A stretch of DNA of 64,000 bases from Mycolicibacterium diernhoferi (GTDB lineage Bacteria > Actinomycetota > Actinomycetes > Mycobacteriales > Mycobacteriaceae), in NCBI RefSeq assembly GCF_019456655.1, contig NZ_CP080332.1, positions 2,604,001 through 2,668,000 of the forward strand. The letters are read 5' to 3'. Positions 17,853 through 26,673 of the stretch are shown here, one piece after another. The notes under the pieces are model-generated. The model was not told the origin of the DNA. It made no database searches and saw only the letters and a list, made by a program, of their open reading frames with translations. A program made the translations under genes and the position numbers. How positions within the stretch are numbered: position 1 is the first letter of the stretch; every line of letters begins with the position of its first letter.

Positions 17853-18550
17853 GTCTCCAGCAGGGCGGCGACACACTGCGCGCCCAGCCGGGACGGGTCG
17901 GCCCCCATCTCGTCGAGTGTCACGGTGCGCAGCGCCGCGTACGGTGCGGCGGCGACCCATTCGACCGCGACGTCCACCGGGTGCACCGGGTCGCCGACGG
18001 CGGCCACCACACCCATCGGCGTCATCAGCGTCGTCAGCTGCGCCACGGTGGGCGCGACGTAGGCGGCGGCCTCGTCCATCGCGTCGGGCAGCCCCGGCCA
18101 CTGCGCCAGCCAGGACCGGGTCAACTCGGCGGCCAGCCATGCCGGGGTGGACGTCTGCATCGCCGAGACGGTGGCCGACAATCCGTTCTCGCGGAGTTGA
18201 TGGGCCGAGTGCCGTGCGGTCAGCGCCGCCGGGGCGTCTCCCGGCTCGCCGGACCAGGCGGGCAGCGCGACCAACAGGGCGGCGGCCCGACTGGGATGCG
18301 CCAACGCCCAGGACACCGCCACCGCGGCCCCGATGGACACCCCGCCGGCCACGATCGGCCCGGCGCCGCGTGCGGCCTCGTCGAGCGCCGCGAGGTACCC
18401 GGCGACCAGTCTGCTCGGATCCGGCGGGGGCGTGATCACCGTCGCACCGACATCGTGCAGGGCGCCGGAGAACGCCCGGTAGACGTAGTCGTCATCGGAT
18501 CCGGTACCGGCGAGCAGAACCGTTGTCGCGCCGCGTAAGTTGACCGCCAT
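17849..18550 (-). CDS. Alpha/beta-hydrolase-fold protein
   Basis: A 233-residue small hydrolase-fold protein beginning TTVLLAGTGSDDDYVYRAF, with the nucleophile elbow GGVSIGAA (G-x-S-x-G) and a late GDPVHPVDVAVEW segment that would hold the acid and histidine region. Equivalent to Rv2695 from memory; substrate unknown. The ATG at 18550 starts the domain; there is no clear ribosome binding site. Confidence 0.75.
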   Translation of the reverse strand: MAVNLRGATTVLLAGTGSDDDYVYRAFSGALHDVGATVITPPPDPSRLVAGYLAALDEAARGAGPIVAGGVSIGAAVAVSWALAHPSRAAALLVALPAWSGEPGDAPAALTARHSAHQLRENGLSATVSAMQTSTPAWLAAELTRSWLAQWPGLPDAMDEAAAYVAPTVAQLTTLMTPMGVVAAVGDPVHPVDVAVEWVAAAPYAALRTVTLDEMGADPSRLGAQCVAALLET

Positions 18551-18670
18551 CACACGATGGTGACACCTCGGGTGCGACACCCGCGCGTGACGTGGCGAAT
18601 AGCAACCAACAGGTCTACGGTGGCGTTGGTCAGGTAGTGCATCCACCAGGGATTCACGGCAGGGAGAGGT

Positions 18671-19042
18671 ATGGCTACGGCCGAAGGGTATCTGCGCCGG
18701 CTCACTCGTCGGCTGACGGAAGATCCCGAAAAACTCGACGTCGAGGAACTCAGCGACGAGGCCGCCGCCACCGGCGCGCAGCGGGCGATCGACTGCCGGC
18801 GCGGCCAGGAAGTCGTCATGGTCGGCACCCTGCGCAGCGTCGAGTGCAACGGTAAGGGCTGCGCGGGTGGTGTGCGCGCCGAGCTGTTCGACGGCACCGA
18901 TGCGGTCACCCTGGTGTGGCTGGGCCAGCGACGGATCCCGGGCATCGAATCCGGACGCACGCTGCGCGTGCGCGGACGGATCGGCAAGCTGGACAGCGGT
19001 GCGAAGGCCATCTACAACCCCCTCTACGAGATCCAGAAGTGA
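18671..19042 (+). CDS. OB-fold nucleic-acid-binding-like protein
   Basis: A 123-residue protein whose C-terminal 80 residues form an OB-fold: VVMVGTLRSVECNG, AELFDGTDAVTLVWLG, IPGIESGRTLRVRGRI. The N-terminal helix is charged (YLRRLTRRLTEDPEKL). Equivalent to Rv2694c from memory; DNA or RNA binding is inferred from the fold only. AGGGAGAGG precedes the ATG. Its stop overlaps the start of the DUF3159 gene (GTGA), so the two are translationally coupled. Confidence 0.82.
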   Translation: MATAEGYLRRLTRRLTEDPEKLDVEELSDEAAATGAQRAIDCRRGQEVVMVGTLRSVECNGKGCAGGVRAELFDGTDAVTLVWLGQRRIPGIESGRTLRVRGRIGKLDSGAKAIYNPLYEIQK

Positions 19043-19695
19043 CGGAACCAGATACCGCGTCCTCGACCGAACAAGATCCGCCCAAGAAGGGTGCCCAGGC
19101 CGTACTGGAGCAGATGGGCGGCGTCAGCGGCCTGATCTACTCCTCGCTACCGGTGCTGGTGTTCGTGCCGGTGTCCACCAACGTGGGCCTGATGCCCGCC
19201 ATCTACGCCGCGCTCGGCACCGCCGCGCTGGTCCTGGTGTGGCGCCTTATCCGCCGGGAGTCACTGCAGCCCGCGGTGTCGGGGTTCATGGGCGTCGGCA
19301 TCAGCGCGCTGATCGCCTATCTGGTCGGCGAATCCAAGGGCTATTTCCTGCTGGGCATCTGGTCGTCGCTGGTCTGGGCGTCGGTGTTCGCGCTCTCGGT
19401 GCTGATCCGCCGGCCCGTGGTCGGCTACATCTGGGGCTGGGTCAACAACCATGACCGGGGCTGGCGGCAGGTGCGCCGCGCCGTGCTGGCCTTCGACATC
19501 GCCACCCTGACCTGGGTGGCGGTGTTCGCGTCACGTTTCGTGGTGCAGCACCACCTGTATGACGCCGACGAGACCGGTCTGCTCGGGGTCGCCCGGATCG
19601 CCATGGGCTGGCCGCTGACCGGTGTGGCCGCGGTCATCACCTATTTCGCCATCCGCACCGCGCAGAAGGCGCTGCGCGCGCACAGCCAGGTCTAG
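19039..19695 (+). CDS. DUF3159 membrane protein
   Basis: A 218-residue protein with about six membrane segments after a polar N-terminus (residues 1-30). The pattern includes SGLIYSSLPVLVFVPV, VSGFMGVGISALIAYLVGESKGYF and GWVNNHDRGWRQVRRAVLAFD. DUF3159, Rv2693c from memory; it resembles small channel or transport-like proteins, but the function is unknown. GTG start overlapping the preceding stop. Its stop overlaps by 4 nt the convergent ceoC stop. Confidence 0.82.
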   Translation: MTEPDTASSTEQDPPKKGAQAVLEQMGGVSGLIYSSLPVLVFVPVSTNVGLMPAIYAALGTAALVLVWRLIRRESLQPAVSGFMGVGISALIAYLVGESKGYFLLGIWSSLVWASVFALSVLIRRPVVGYIWGWVNNHDRGWRQVRRAVLAFDIATLTWVAVFASRFVVQHHLYDADETGLLGVARIAMGWPLTGVAAVITYFAIRTAQKALRAHSQV

Positions 19696-20357
19696 CGGGG
19701 CTGCGGGCGCAGCAGCAGTTCGCGCAGCTCGTCCTCGGACTCGACGGTGGCCACGAAGACCAGCTCGTCGCCGCCCTCCAGCGGTTCGTCGCCCTCGGGG
19801 ACGATCACCCGTTGTCCGCGCAGGATGGTCACCAGTGAGGCGTCCCTGGGCAGATTGAGCCGTTTGACCGCCTTGCCGCCCCACGGGGTGTCATCCGGCA
19901 GGGTGATCTCGACCAGGTTGGCCTGGCCCTTGCGGAAGCTCAGCAGCCGCACCAGATCGCCGACCGCGACGGCCTCCTCGACCAGGGAGGCCAGCATCCG
20001 CGGGGTGGACACCGCGACGTCGACACCCCAGTTCTCGTCGAACAACCACTCGTTGCGCGGGTCGTTCACCCGGGCCACCACCCGGGGCACCGCGAACTCG
20101 GTCTTGGCCAGCAGGCTGAGCACCACGTTGGCCTTGTCATCGCCGGTCGCGGCGATCACCACGTCGAACTCCTCGAGCTTCACCGACTCCAACAGGGAGA
20201 GCTCGCAGGCATCGCCGAGGCGCCAGTGCGCCGCGGGAATGGCGTCCACGTCGATATGTTCGGGATCCCGTTCGAGCAGGGTGACTTCGTGACTCGACAC
20301 GAGCTCACGGGCGATGGAACGGCCCACGGCGCCCGCTCCGGCGATGGCGACTTTCAT
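19692..20357 (-). CDS. ceoC: TrkA-type potassium uptake regulatory subunit CeoC
   Basis: A 221-residue protein with an RCK_N NAD-binding domain (MKVAIAGAGAVGRSIA, then LLERDPEHID) and an RCK_C domain from about residue 140. It binds NAD(H) or nucleotides and gates a K+ channel or transporter. Equivalent to Rv2692. Its ATG overlaps the ceoB stop (TGATG), so the pair is coupled. No Trk membrane subunit is adjacent. Confidence 0.9.
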   Translation of the reverse strand: MKVAIAGAGAVGRSIARELVSSHEVTLLERDPEHIDVDAIPAAHWRLGDACELSLLESVKLEEFDVVIAATGDDKANVVLSLLAKTEFAVPRVVARVNDPRNEWLFDENWGVDVAVSTPRMLASLVEEAVAVGDLVRLLSFRKGQANLVEITLPDDTPWGGKAVKRLNLPRDASLVTILRGQRVIVPEGDEPLEGGDELVFVATVESEDELRELLLRPQPR

Positions 20358-21028
20358 CAGCGGTCGTTGTCCTCGCTCGGGGGCAGGGCGGAGATGGCCA
20401 GGGCTTCGGCGATATGCCCGGAGATGGCGGCGACGAAAACCTGGTCGCCGGCCTGGATGATGGTCTTGGTGTCCGGCAGCAGTCCGGAGCCCAGCCGCAG
20501 CATGAACGCCACCCGGCCGCCGGTGGCGGCCTCCAGCTCGGTCACCGGATGTCCGGCCCAGGCTTCGTGCAGCGGCAGCTCCGCGACGCCGACGTTGCCG
20601 GACGGGTCGCGCCACTTGGTGGTCTCGGATTCCCGGGTGAGCACGTTGAGCAGCCGGTCGGTTGTCCACGGCACGGTGGCGACGGTCGGGATGCCGAGGC
20701 GTTCGTAGACGGCGGCGCGTTTGGCGTCGTAGATGCGCGCGACCACCCGCTCGACGCCGAAGTTCTCCCGTGCCACCCGGGCCGAGATGATGTTCGAGTT
20801 GTCGCCCGAGGACACCGCGGCGAACGCCCCGGCTTCTTGGATCCCGGCGCGCAGCAGCACATCTCGGTCGAAACCCATGCCGAGGACCCGTTCACCGGGG
20901 AACTCGGGGGAGAGCCGGTTGAACGCGGTGGACTCCCTGTCTATGACGGCCACCTCATGGCCGATTCTGGCCAATCCGTCGGCCAGCGACGCGCCGACGC
21001 GGCCGCACCCCATCACCACTACCCGCAC
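20357..21028 (-). CDS. ceoB: TrkA-type potassium uptake regulatory subunit CeoB
   Basis: A 223-residue RCK protein starting VRVVVMGCGRVGASLADGLA, with the acidic end of the second Rossmann strand in VAVIDRES and the RCK_C domain in the last 80 residues. Paralogue and partner of CeoC; equivalent to Rv2691. GTG at 21028 places the Gly motif at the N-terminus, as in the family. It is divergent from the APC permease over 109 nt; whether the two are functionally linked is unknown. Confidence 0.9.
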   Translation of the reverse strand: MRVVVMGCGRVGASLADGLARIGHEVAVIDRESTAFNRLSPEFPGERVLGMGFDRDVLLRAGIQEAGAFAAVSSGDNSNIISARVARENFGVERVVARIYDAKRAAVYERLGIPTVATVPWTTDRLLNVLTRESETTKWRDPSGNVGVAELPLHEAWAGHPVTELEAATGGRVAFMLRLGSGLLPDTKTIIQAGDQVFVAAISGHIAEALAISALPPSEDNDR

Positions 21029-21137
21029 TCTCGGTCCCCTCTGGTCTGTCCAGGAATACCGTTGCATCGAACACGCCGTTGCACCAGCGCACCCGGAACG
21101 CTACAGCCAAACCGCTTCGGGCCTAGTGTTGGCACTC

Positions 21138-23138
21138 GTGTCCAAGCTTTCGACCGCCGCACGGCGGTTGGTCCTGGGGAGACCGTTTCGCAGCGACAGG
21201 CTGTCGCACACGCTGCTGCCGAAGCGGATCGCCTTGCCGGTGTTCGCATCCGACGCCCTGTCCTCGGTCGCCTATGCGCCCGAGGAGATCTTCCTGGTCC
21301 TGTCGGTAGCCGGTTTGGCGTCCTACTCGTTCGCGCCGTGGATCGGCCTGGCGGTGGCCGCGGTCATGATGATCGTGATCGCCAGTTACCGGCAGAACGT
21401 GCACGCCTACCCGTCCGGTGGTGGGGACTACGAGGTGGTCACCACCAACCTGGGCGGCACCGCCGGGCTGACGGTGGCCAGCGCGCTGCTGGTCGACTAC
21501 GTGCTGACGGTCGCGGTGTCCATGTCCTCGGCGATGGCGAACATCGGCTCGGCCGTGCCGTTCATCAACCAGCACAAGGTGCTGTTCGCGGTGATCGCGA
21601 TCCTGCTGCTGGCATCGCTGAACCTGCGCGGCATCCGGGAATCGGGCACTGCATTCGCCATCCCGACCTATCTGTTCATGTTCGGCGTGATCATCATGCT
21701 GGGCTGGGGTCTGTTCCAGATCCATGTGCTCGGGGTTCCGCTGCAGGCCGAGTCCGCGGGGTTCGAGATGCACGCGGAGAACGAGCACGAGGACGTGGCG
21801 GCGATCGCCATGATCTTCCTGGTGGCGCGGGCGTTCTCCTCCGGGTGCGCGGCGCTGACCGGTGTGGAGGCGATCAGCAACGGGGTGCCGGCCTTCAAGA
21901 AGCCGAAGTCCCGCAACGCGGCGACCACCCTGCTGATGCTCGGTGTGATCTCCACCACGTTGTTCATCGGAATCGTCATGCTGGCCAAGGAAACCGGCGT
22001 GCAGATCGCCGAGCGTCCGCACGAGCAACTGGTGGGCGCGCCGGCGGACTACCACCAGAAGACCCTGATCGCCCAGTTGGCCGACGCGGTGTTCCACGGG
22101 TTCCCGCTGGGCCTCTACATCATCGCCACGGTCACCGCGCTGATCCTGGTGCTGGCCGCCAACACCGCGTTCAACGGCTTCCCGGTGCTGGGATCGATTC
22201 TGGCCCAGGACCGGTTCCTGCCGCGTCAGTTGCACACCCGTGGCGACCGGCTGGCGTTCTCCAACGGCATCCTGTTCCTGGCGTTCGCGGCGATCGCGTT
22301 CGTGGTCGCCTTCCAGGCCGAGGTCACCCATCTGATCCAGCTCTACATCGTCGGCGTCTTCGTGTCGTTCACGCTGAGCCAGATCGGCATGGTCCGGCAT
22401 TGGACCCGGTTCCTGCGGATCGAGACCGATCCCATCGCGCGGCGCAACATGCACCGGTCCCGGGTGATCAACGCCGTCGGCGGTGTGTGCACCGGCACCG
22501 TGCTGCTGGTGGTGGTGGTCACCAAGTTCGTGGCGGGGGCGTGGATCGCGATCCTGGCGATGGCCGCGCTGTTCGTGATCATGAAATTGATCCGCAGGCA
22601 CTACGACACGGTGGCGCGCGAACTCGAGGAGCAGGAAGCCGACCTGGAGGACATCATGCTGCCCAGCCGCAACCATGCGGTGGTACTGGTGTCCAAGCTG
22701 CACCTGCCGACCCGCCGCGCGCTGGCGTACGCACGGGCCACCCGGCCGGACGTGCTGGAGGCGATCACGGTCAGCGTCGACGATGCCGAGACCCGTGAGC
22801 TGGTGCACACCTGGCAGGAGAGTGATGTCAGCACACCGCTGAAGGTCATCGCCTCGCCGTACCGCGAGATCACCCGGCCGGTACTGGATTACGTCAAACG
22901 GGTCACCAAGGAATCCCCGCGCACGGTGGTCACCGTGTTCATCCCGGAGTATGTGGTCGGGCACTGGTGGGAGCAGGTGCTGCACAATCAGAGTGCCCTG
23001 CGGCTGAAGGGCAGGCTGCTCTTCGAGCCGAACGTGATGGTTACTTCGGTACCCTGGCAGCTCAACTCGTCGGAGCGGCTCAAGACACTGCAGCCGCAGT
23101 CCGCGCCCGGCGACGCACGAAGAGGATTCTTGGATTGA
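21138..23138 (+). CDS. APC-superfamily amino-acid/cation permease
   Basis: A 666-residue protein: about 12 membrane segments in the first 470 residues (from ASDALSSVAYAPEEIFLVL), then a cytoplasmic domain of about 190 residues (RNHAVVLVSKLHLPTRRALAYARATRP). This matches the bacterial APC subgroup with C-terminal cytosolic domain related to KimA-like potassium importers and is equivalent to Rv2690c. Divergence from the K+ regulators ceoBC would suit a K+ importer, but this is inference. TAGTGT lies 8 nt before the GTG start, so the mRNA is probably leaderless. Confidence 0.82.
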   Translation: MSKLSTAARRLVLGRPFRSDRLSHTLLPKRIALPVFASDALSSVAYAPEEIFLVLSVAGLASYSFAPWIGLAVAAVMMIVIASYRQNVHAYPSGGGDYEVVTTNLGGTAGLTVASALLVDYVLTVAVSMSSAMANIGSAVPFINQHKVLFAVIAILLLASLNLRGIRESGTAFAIPTYLFMFGVIIMLGWGLFQIHVLGVPLQAESAGFEMHAENEHEDVAAIAMIFLVARAFSSGCAALTGVEAISNGVPAFKKPKSRNAATTLLMLGVISTTLFIGIVMLAKETGVQIAERPHEQLVGAPADYHQKTLIAQLADAVFHGFPLGLYIIATVTALILVLAANTAFNGFPVLGSILAQDRFLPRQLHTRGDRLAFSNGILFLAFAAIAFVVAFQAEVTHLIQLYIVGVFVSFTLSQIGMVRHWTRFLRIETDPIARRNMHRSRVINAVGGVCTGTVLLVVVVTKFVAGAWIAILAMAALFVIMKLIRRHYDTVARELEEQEADLEDIMLPSRNHAVVLVSKLHLPTRRALAYARATRPDVLEAITVSVDDAETRELVHTWQESDVSTPLKVIASPYREITRPVLDYVKRVTKESPRTVVTVFIPEYVVGHWWEQVLHNQSALRLKGRLLFEPNVMVTSVPWQLNSSERLKTLQPQSAPGDARRGFLD

Positions 23139-24319
23139 CCGGATCGGACCTGATTCTCACCGCTGGGCCGGCCGCCAACGGCGGTAGTTGCGTGGCGCGC
23201 CACGACGGGCGGGTGGTATTCGTCCGCTATGCGCTGCCCGGTGAGGTGGTGCGGGTGCAGGTGGTATCCGAGCGCGGATCGTACTGGCACGCAGATGTTG
23301 TCGAGGTGATCGAGCCGTCCCCGGACCGGATCGACTCGTTGTGCCGCATCGCCGGACGCGACGGGGCGGGGTGTTGCGATCTGGCGTTCGCGGAGCCCGC
23401 CTCGGCCCGCCGGATCAAGGGCGAGGTGGTGGCCAACCAGCTGAGCCGGCTCGGGGGTTACGAGTGGTCGGGCGTGGCCGAGGAAGTCGGCGGGGGCGGC
23501 CCGACGGGCTGGCGCACCCGGGTGCGCCTGGACGTGTCCGACGCCGGGCGTGCGGGCTTTCACCGCTATCACAGTGCGGAGCTGGCCGAGGACCTGAACT
23601 GCGCGCAGCTTCCGGCGGGGATGCTCGACGGTCTGGATGGATCCCGCTGGCCGCCAGGGTCGCAGCTGTATGTGGCTCTGGACGACGACGGGCGCCGCCA
23701 CGTGGTGCAGTCCGGTCCGCGCAACGGACGCAAGAAGGCCACGACGCAGGTCGCCGAGGGTGAGTACGAGGCGGTACAGCGCATCGGCGGTCGGCAGTGG
23801 CAGATCCCGGTGACCGCCTTCTGGCAGGCGCACCGTGACGCACCGCGGGTGTACAGCGAACTGGTGGCCGAGGCCGCGGGATTGCAGCCGGGCATGACGG
23901 CGTGGGATCTCTACGGCGGGGCGGGGGTTTTCGCGGCCGTGCTGGCCGAGGGCGTCGGCGAGTCGGGGAGTGTGCTCACCGTGGACACCTCCCGCGGGGC
24001 GGCGCGTGCCGCCCGGACCGCGCTGGCGGACCTGCCGCAGGTGTCGGTGGTGACCGAGTCGGTGCGCCGCGCCATCTCGGGCCGGTCGGACCGCCCGGAC
24101 GTCGCGGTGCTGGACCCGCCGCGGGCCGGTGCGGGCCGGGAGATCATCGATCAGCTGGCCGGTATCCCGCGCATCATCCATATCGGTTGTGAGGCGGCCT
24201 CATTCGCACGCGATGTGGGGGAGTACCTGCGGCACGGCTATACCGTGGAGCAACTACGGGTCTTCGATTCGTTCCCGCTCACCCATCACGTCGAATGCGT
24301 GGCGGTGCTCACGCGGTAA
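23135..24319 (+). CDS. TrmA/RlmD-family RNA (uracil-5-)-methyltransferase
   Basis: A 394-residue protein: N-terminal TRAM domain (residues 5-60), a cysteine cluster (LCRIAGRDGAGCCD) that could hold an iron-sulfur cluster, and a C-terminal Rossmann methyltransferase. That domain carries the SAM motif DLYGGAGVFAAV, the VLDPPRAG motif and a cysteine in IGCEAASFARD, which corresponds to the catalytic Cys of the family's SCNPxTLARD. Equivalent to Rv2689c; whether the target is tRNA or rRNA is unclear. A TTG start overlaps the permease stop (TTGA) with AAGAGGA upstream, so it is coupled to the permease. Confidence 0.85.
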   Translation: MTGSDLILTAGPAANGGSCVARHDGRVVFVRYALPGEVVRVQVVSERGSYWHADVVEVIEPSPDRIDSLCRIAGRDGAGCCDLAFAEPASARRIKGEVVANQLSRLGGYEWSGVAEEVGGGGPTGWRTRVRLDVSDAGRAGFHRYHSAELAEDLNCAQLPAGMLDGLDGSRWPPGSQLYVALDDDGRRHVVQSGPRNGRKKATTQVAEGEYEAVQRIGGRQWQIPVTAFWQAHRDAPRVYSELVAEAAGLQPGMTAWDLYGGAGVFAAVLAEGVGESGSVLTVDTSRGAARAARTALADLPQVSVVTESVRRAISGRSDRPDVAVLDPPRAGAGREIIDQLAGIPRIIHIGCEAASFARDVGEYLRHGYTVEQLRVFDSFPLTHHVECVAVLTR

Positions 24320-25582
24320 TCAGGCCGCGCGGTGGATCGTGACCACGTGGACGTCACGGGTCAGGATGCGCAGCCCACCGGCGATTGGTGGTGCGATGGA
24401 GCGGTACGTCGCCCCGGTGGGCGTGGTGTGTTCGGCGACGTGACGTCCGCCGGGATCGAATACGGTGCGCACCTGCCAGCCGGGTTGTTCCTTCACGTAA
24501 TTGCAGTGTTCGCAGCATCCCCGGCCGTTGCGGGCGCTGGTGGGACCCTGGCGGGTGTGCGGTCGGGCGTGGTCGATGTGGCGGATCGAGGCGTCGCAGT
24601 ACGGGGTGCGACAGGTCCGGTCGCGTAGCCGGATGAACCGGGCCAGCCCGCGCGGGAACGCCCGGGAACGGGACTCCATCGCGATCAGTGCCCCGCTGTC
24701 CGGCGCGGCGTACAGCCGGCGCAGCGCGACCCGGCCCTGCTCGTCGATGGCGTCGCTGATCATCTGGCGGGCCACCTCGGCGGGGACGGGCCCGTAATCC
24801 TCGACGGTCGCGGCGGCGTCGGCACCGGCGAGTAGTGCTTCGTCGGAGAGGACCACGTTGACGGTCACTGGTACGGGCACGTCCGCCGGCCGGCCGGTCA
24901 CCCGCTCGACCAAGGTGTCGGCCATCGTCTGCCCACGGGAACGGCCGTCGGGATTGATGTCGGCTTCGCGCTTCAGGCTCGCGTAGACCGAGACGCCCTG
25001 GGCCATCGGAAGCAGTGCGGTCACATAGGTCATGGACTCGGGTGCGGGACGGATGGACACGGTGCGATCCTGGGGCGCCTTCACCGCACGATCGACCACC
25101 GCCTGCGGATCCAGTTCGTAGGCAATGGACTTGGCGTCCGCGGCGATCCGTTTGTTCCCGAGGCCGTCGAGTGCGGCCGGATCGGCACAGAGCCGGTGAT
25201 CCAAGCGGCGACGGTCTTCGACGGTCAGGCAGGCCGATTCGCGGACGATGATGGTGGCGCGCCACTCGGAGAGGACCCCGGCTTCCAGTGCGGCCAGGGT
25301 GTGCGGCATATCCTTGACCAGCGCCTTGGCGAAACCCAGGTGCTGATCACCCTTGGATGGCGAATCCCGGCGCGCCAGAGCGACTTCGGAGGCCATGCCG
25401 CGTCCGCGCCGGGCGGCCGGCACTCCGGACTCGGCCTCGATCTGCCGCCGGACGGCATCCCATTCGGCGGTCGCAAGGGCCTGTTGGGCGGCGGCGGCCG
25501 CCTTCTGCCGTTCGAGCTCGGCGATGCGATCCCGCAGCACCGCTTCGCGGGCGTGCAGGCCATCAGCCGTAGTATCGAACAT
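24320..25582 (-). CDS. DUF222-HNH endonuclease-like protein (13E12 type), copy 1
   Basis: A 420-residue protein of the mycobacterial 13E12/DUF222 family. The helical DUF222 region spans about residues 10-290. The C-terminal HNH domain has CRTPYCDASIRHIDHARP and CEHCNYVKE. The HNH core with zinc cysteines looks intact. It is a close paralogue of the gene at 60621-61901. The ATG at 25582 lies inside a perfect LexA box and 7 nt after TAGTAT, so it is probably a leaderless SOS-controlled gene. Its stop abuts the stop of the convergent methyltransferase gene. Confidence 0.85.
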   Translation of the reverse strand: MFDTTADGLHAREAVLRDRIAELERQKAAAAAQQALATAEWDAVRRQIEAESGVPAARRGRGMASEVALARRDSPSKGDQHLGFAKALVKDMPHTLAALEAGVLSEWRATIIVRESACLTVEDRRRLDHRLCADPAALDGLGNKRIAADAKSIAYELDPQAVVDRAVKAPQDRTVSIRPAPESMTYVTALLPMAQGVSVYASLKREADINPDGRSRGQTMADTLVERVTGRPADVPVPVTVNVVLSDEALLAGADAAATVEDYGPVPAEVARQMISDAIDEQGRVALRRLYAAPDSGALIAMESRSRAFPRGLARFIRLRDRTCRTPYCDASIRHIDHARPHTRQGPTSARNGRGCCEHCNYVKEQPGWQVRTVFDPGGRHVAEHTTPTGATYRSIAPPIAGGLRILTRDVHVVTIHRAA

Positions 25583-25590
25583 GTGTTCGA
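25575..25590. promoter_or_regulatory. LexA (SOS) box over the start of DUF222-HNH copy 1
   Basis: TCGAACATGTGTTCGA matches the mycobacterial SOS box TCGAAC-N4-GTTCGA exactly. It lies within a longer 12-bp-arm inverted repeat (25571-25596). It covers -8 to +8 of the gene and touches the -10 hexamer TAGTAT (25590-25595), an ideal repressor position. Confidence 0.85.
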
Positions 25591-25635
25591 TACTACCTGA
25601 GATCGAGCCGGCTGGAAAGGGGTTGGCGACCGGCG

Positions 25636-26175
25636 CTACACGGCGCGGTGGAACATGGCGAAAAGCCTTTCCTCCCAATCCGTCCCGGATCTCCCGGTGC
25701 GGGCACGCTCGGCGATGTAGGCGCCGACGATGGCGTCGATCAGCGTCTCGGGATCGAGATCCGGCCGGATGTCGGAGTCGCTCTGCAGCTCTTCGATCAC
25801 CGTCACGAGTGCCGCCCGTTGCACCACGAGCACCTCCCGGAACAGGGAGTTGAATTCCGGGTCCTCCTCGGTGAGTAGGGAGGCGAATCCGCCGAAGCCG
25901 ATCCCGTCGCCGACCGCGGCGACCGCCTGGTTGATCACCCAGCGCAACCGCTCGGCCGTTTGCGTGCGCGGCGGGGCCGGCGTCGCTGCGACCAGTCGGG
26001 ACAGTGCCGCTCGCAGCATGTCCCGGCGATCGCGGTGGCGGCGGTAGATCGTCGTCTTCGCGATCCCGGACTGCGCCTGCACGGCCTGCACGGTGACCGA
26101 ACGCGGGCCGCTGGTGCGCAGGAGTTGGAGGGCGGATTCGGCGATGCGGTCCTCGACATTCGTTGCCGTTGTCAA
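25636..26175 (-). CDS. TetR-family transcriptional regulator
   Basis: A 179-residue TetR protein. The HTH is at about residues 22-48 (VTVQAVQAQSGIAKTTIYRRH), followed by an all-helical ligand domain. TTG start at 26175 with GAGGGG upstream; no ATG or GTG lies near the HTH. It is divergent from a small membrane protein, with a 12-bp palindrome between them that could be its operator. Confidence 0.85.
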   Translation of the reverse strand: MTTATNVEDRIAESALQLLRTSGPRSVTVQAVQAQSGIAKTTIYRRHRDRRDMLRAALSRLVAATPAPPRTQTAERLRWVINQAVAAVGDGIGFGGFASLLTEEDPEFNSLFREVLVVQRAALVTVIEELQSDSDIRPDLDPETLIDAIVGAYIAERARTGRSGTDWEERLFAMFHRAV

Positions 26176-26237
26176 TCGTCTACCCCTCGCGTGTGATGCG
26201 CGCGACTGCGCCCCGGTCCATGGTGAGCTACAGTGTA

Positions 26238-26249
26238 CGTATCGATACG
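26238..26249. promoter_or_regulatory. Candidate TetR operator palindrome
   Basis: CGTATCGATACG is a perfect 12-bp palindrome in the 111-nt divergent region between the TetR gene and the small membrane protein gene. Its position suits autoregulation and control of the divergent gene. No binding data can be inferred beyond the symmetry. Confidence 0.45.
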
Positions 26250-26286
26250 CTGCGCGTAGCGTAGCGGCGTGGGGAAGGAGTCGAAG

Positions 26287-26604
26287 ATGAAGAAGATGTC
26301 CGGTGGAACAGTCGTCTACCTCGGCTATGTGCTGATTCTGTTGGGGTTCGTGTCGCTGGGGGCGACCGTCGCCGCGCTGGCTTTCGGTAGCCCCTCCCTG
26401 GCGCTGGCCGCCGGTATCGCGCTCATCGTCGCGCTCGGCGCGGGCGTCGCCGTGATCCGGCGGGGCCTGCGGATCAAGGGGGGCATCTGGGCGAAGCCCG
26501 AGGCGGACGACCGCGTCGAGAGCTATCTGGCGACCTACCGCACGACTGCCGATGCCGTGGGCGATGAGCCTGCCGATGTCGTGAAGGTCCGCCGCGCGGC
26601 GTGA
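26287..26604 (+). CDS. Small two-span membrane protein
   Basis: A 105-residue protein with two membrane segments (VVYLGYVLILLGFVSLGATV and LALAAGIALIVALGAGVAVI) and a basic then acidic cytoplasmic tail. No named family recognised. ATG at 26287 has AGGAG 6 nt upstream. Its position opposite a TetR gene and about 70 nt before nhaA suggests a small stress or transport-related operon. Confidence 0.7.
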   Translation: MKKMSGGTVVYLGYVLILLGFVSLGATVAALAFGSPSLALAAGIALIVALGAGVAVIRRGLRIKGGIWAKPEADDRVESYLATYRTTADAVGDEPADVVKVRRAA

Positions 26605-26635
26605 CGTAGTGTCAATCCCCGGTGTGCCGGGAAGT

Positions 26636-26664
26636 CTGGTCGGCAACTGCTGAACGCCGACCAG
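26636..26664 (+). promoter_or_regulatory. RNA hairpin abutting the nhaA ribosome binding site
   Basis: CTGGTCGGC (26636-26644) pairs perfectly with GCCGACCAG (26656-26664) around an 11-nt loop. The 3' arm runs into the Shine-Dalgarno sequence AGAGGAG (26663-26669) 4 nt before the nhaA ATG. It may modulate translation. Confidence 0.45.
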
Positions 26665-26673
26665 AGGAGCCCG

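Noticed and set aside
21123..22985. A 620-codon open frame antisense to the APC permease
   Set aside because: It mirrors a gene with strong GC bias at third positions; the translation is rich in His, Gln, Arg and Gly with no domain, typical of a shadow frame.
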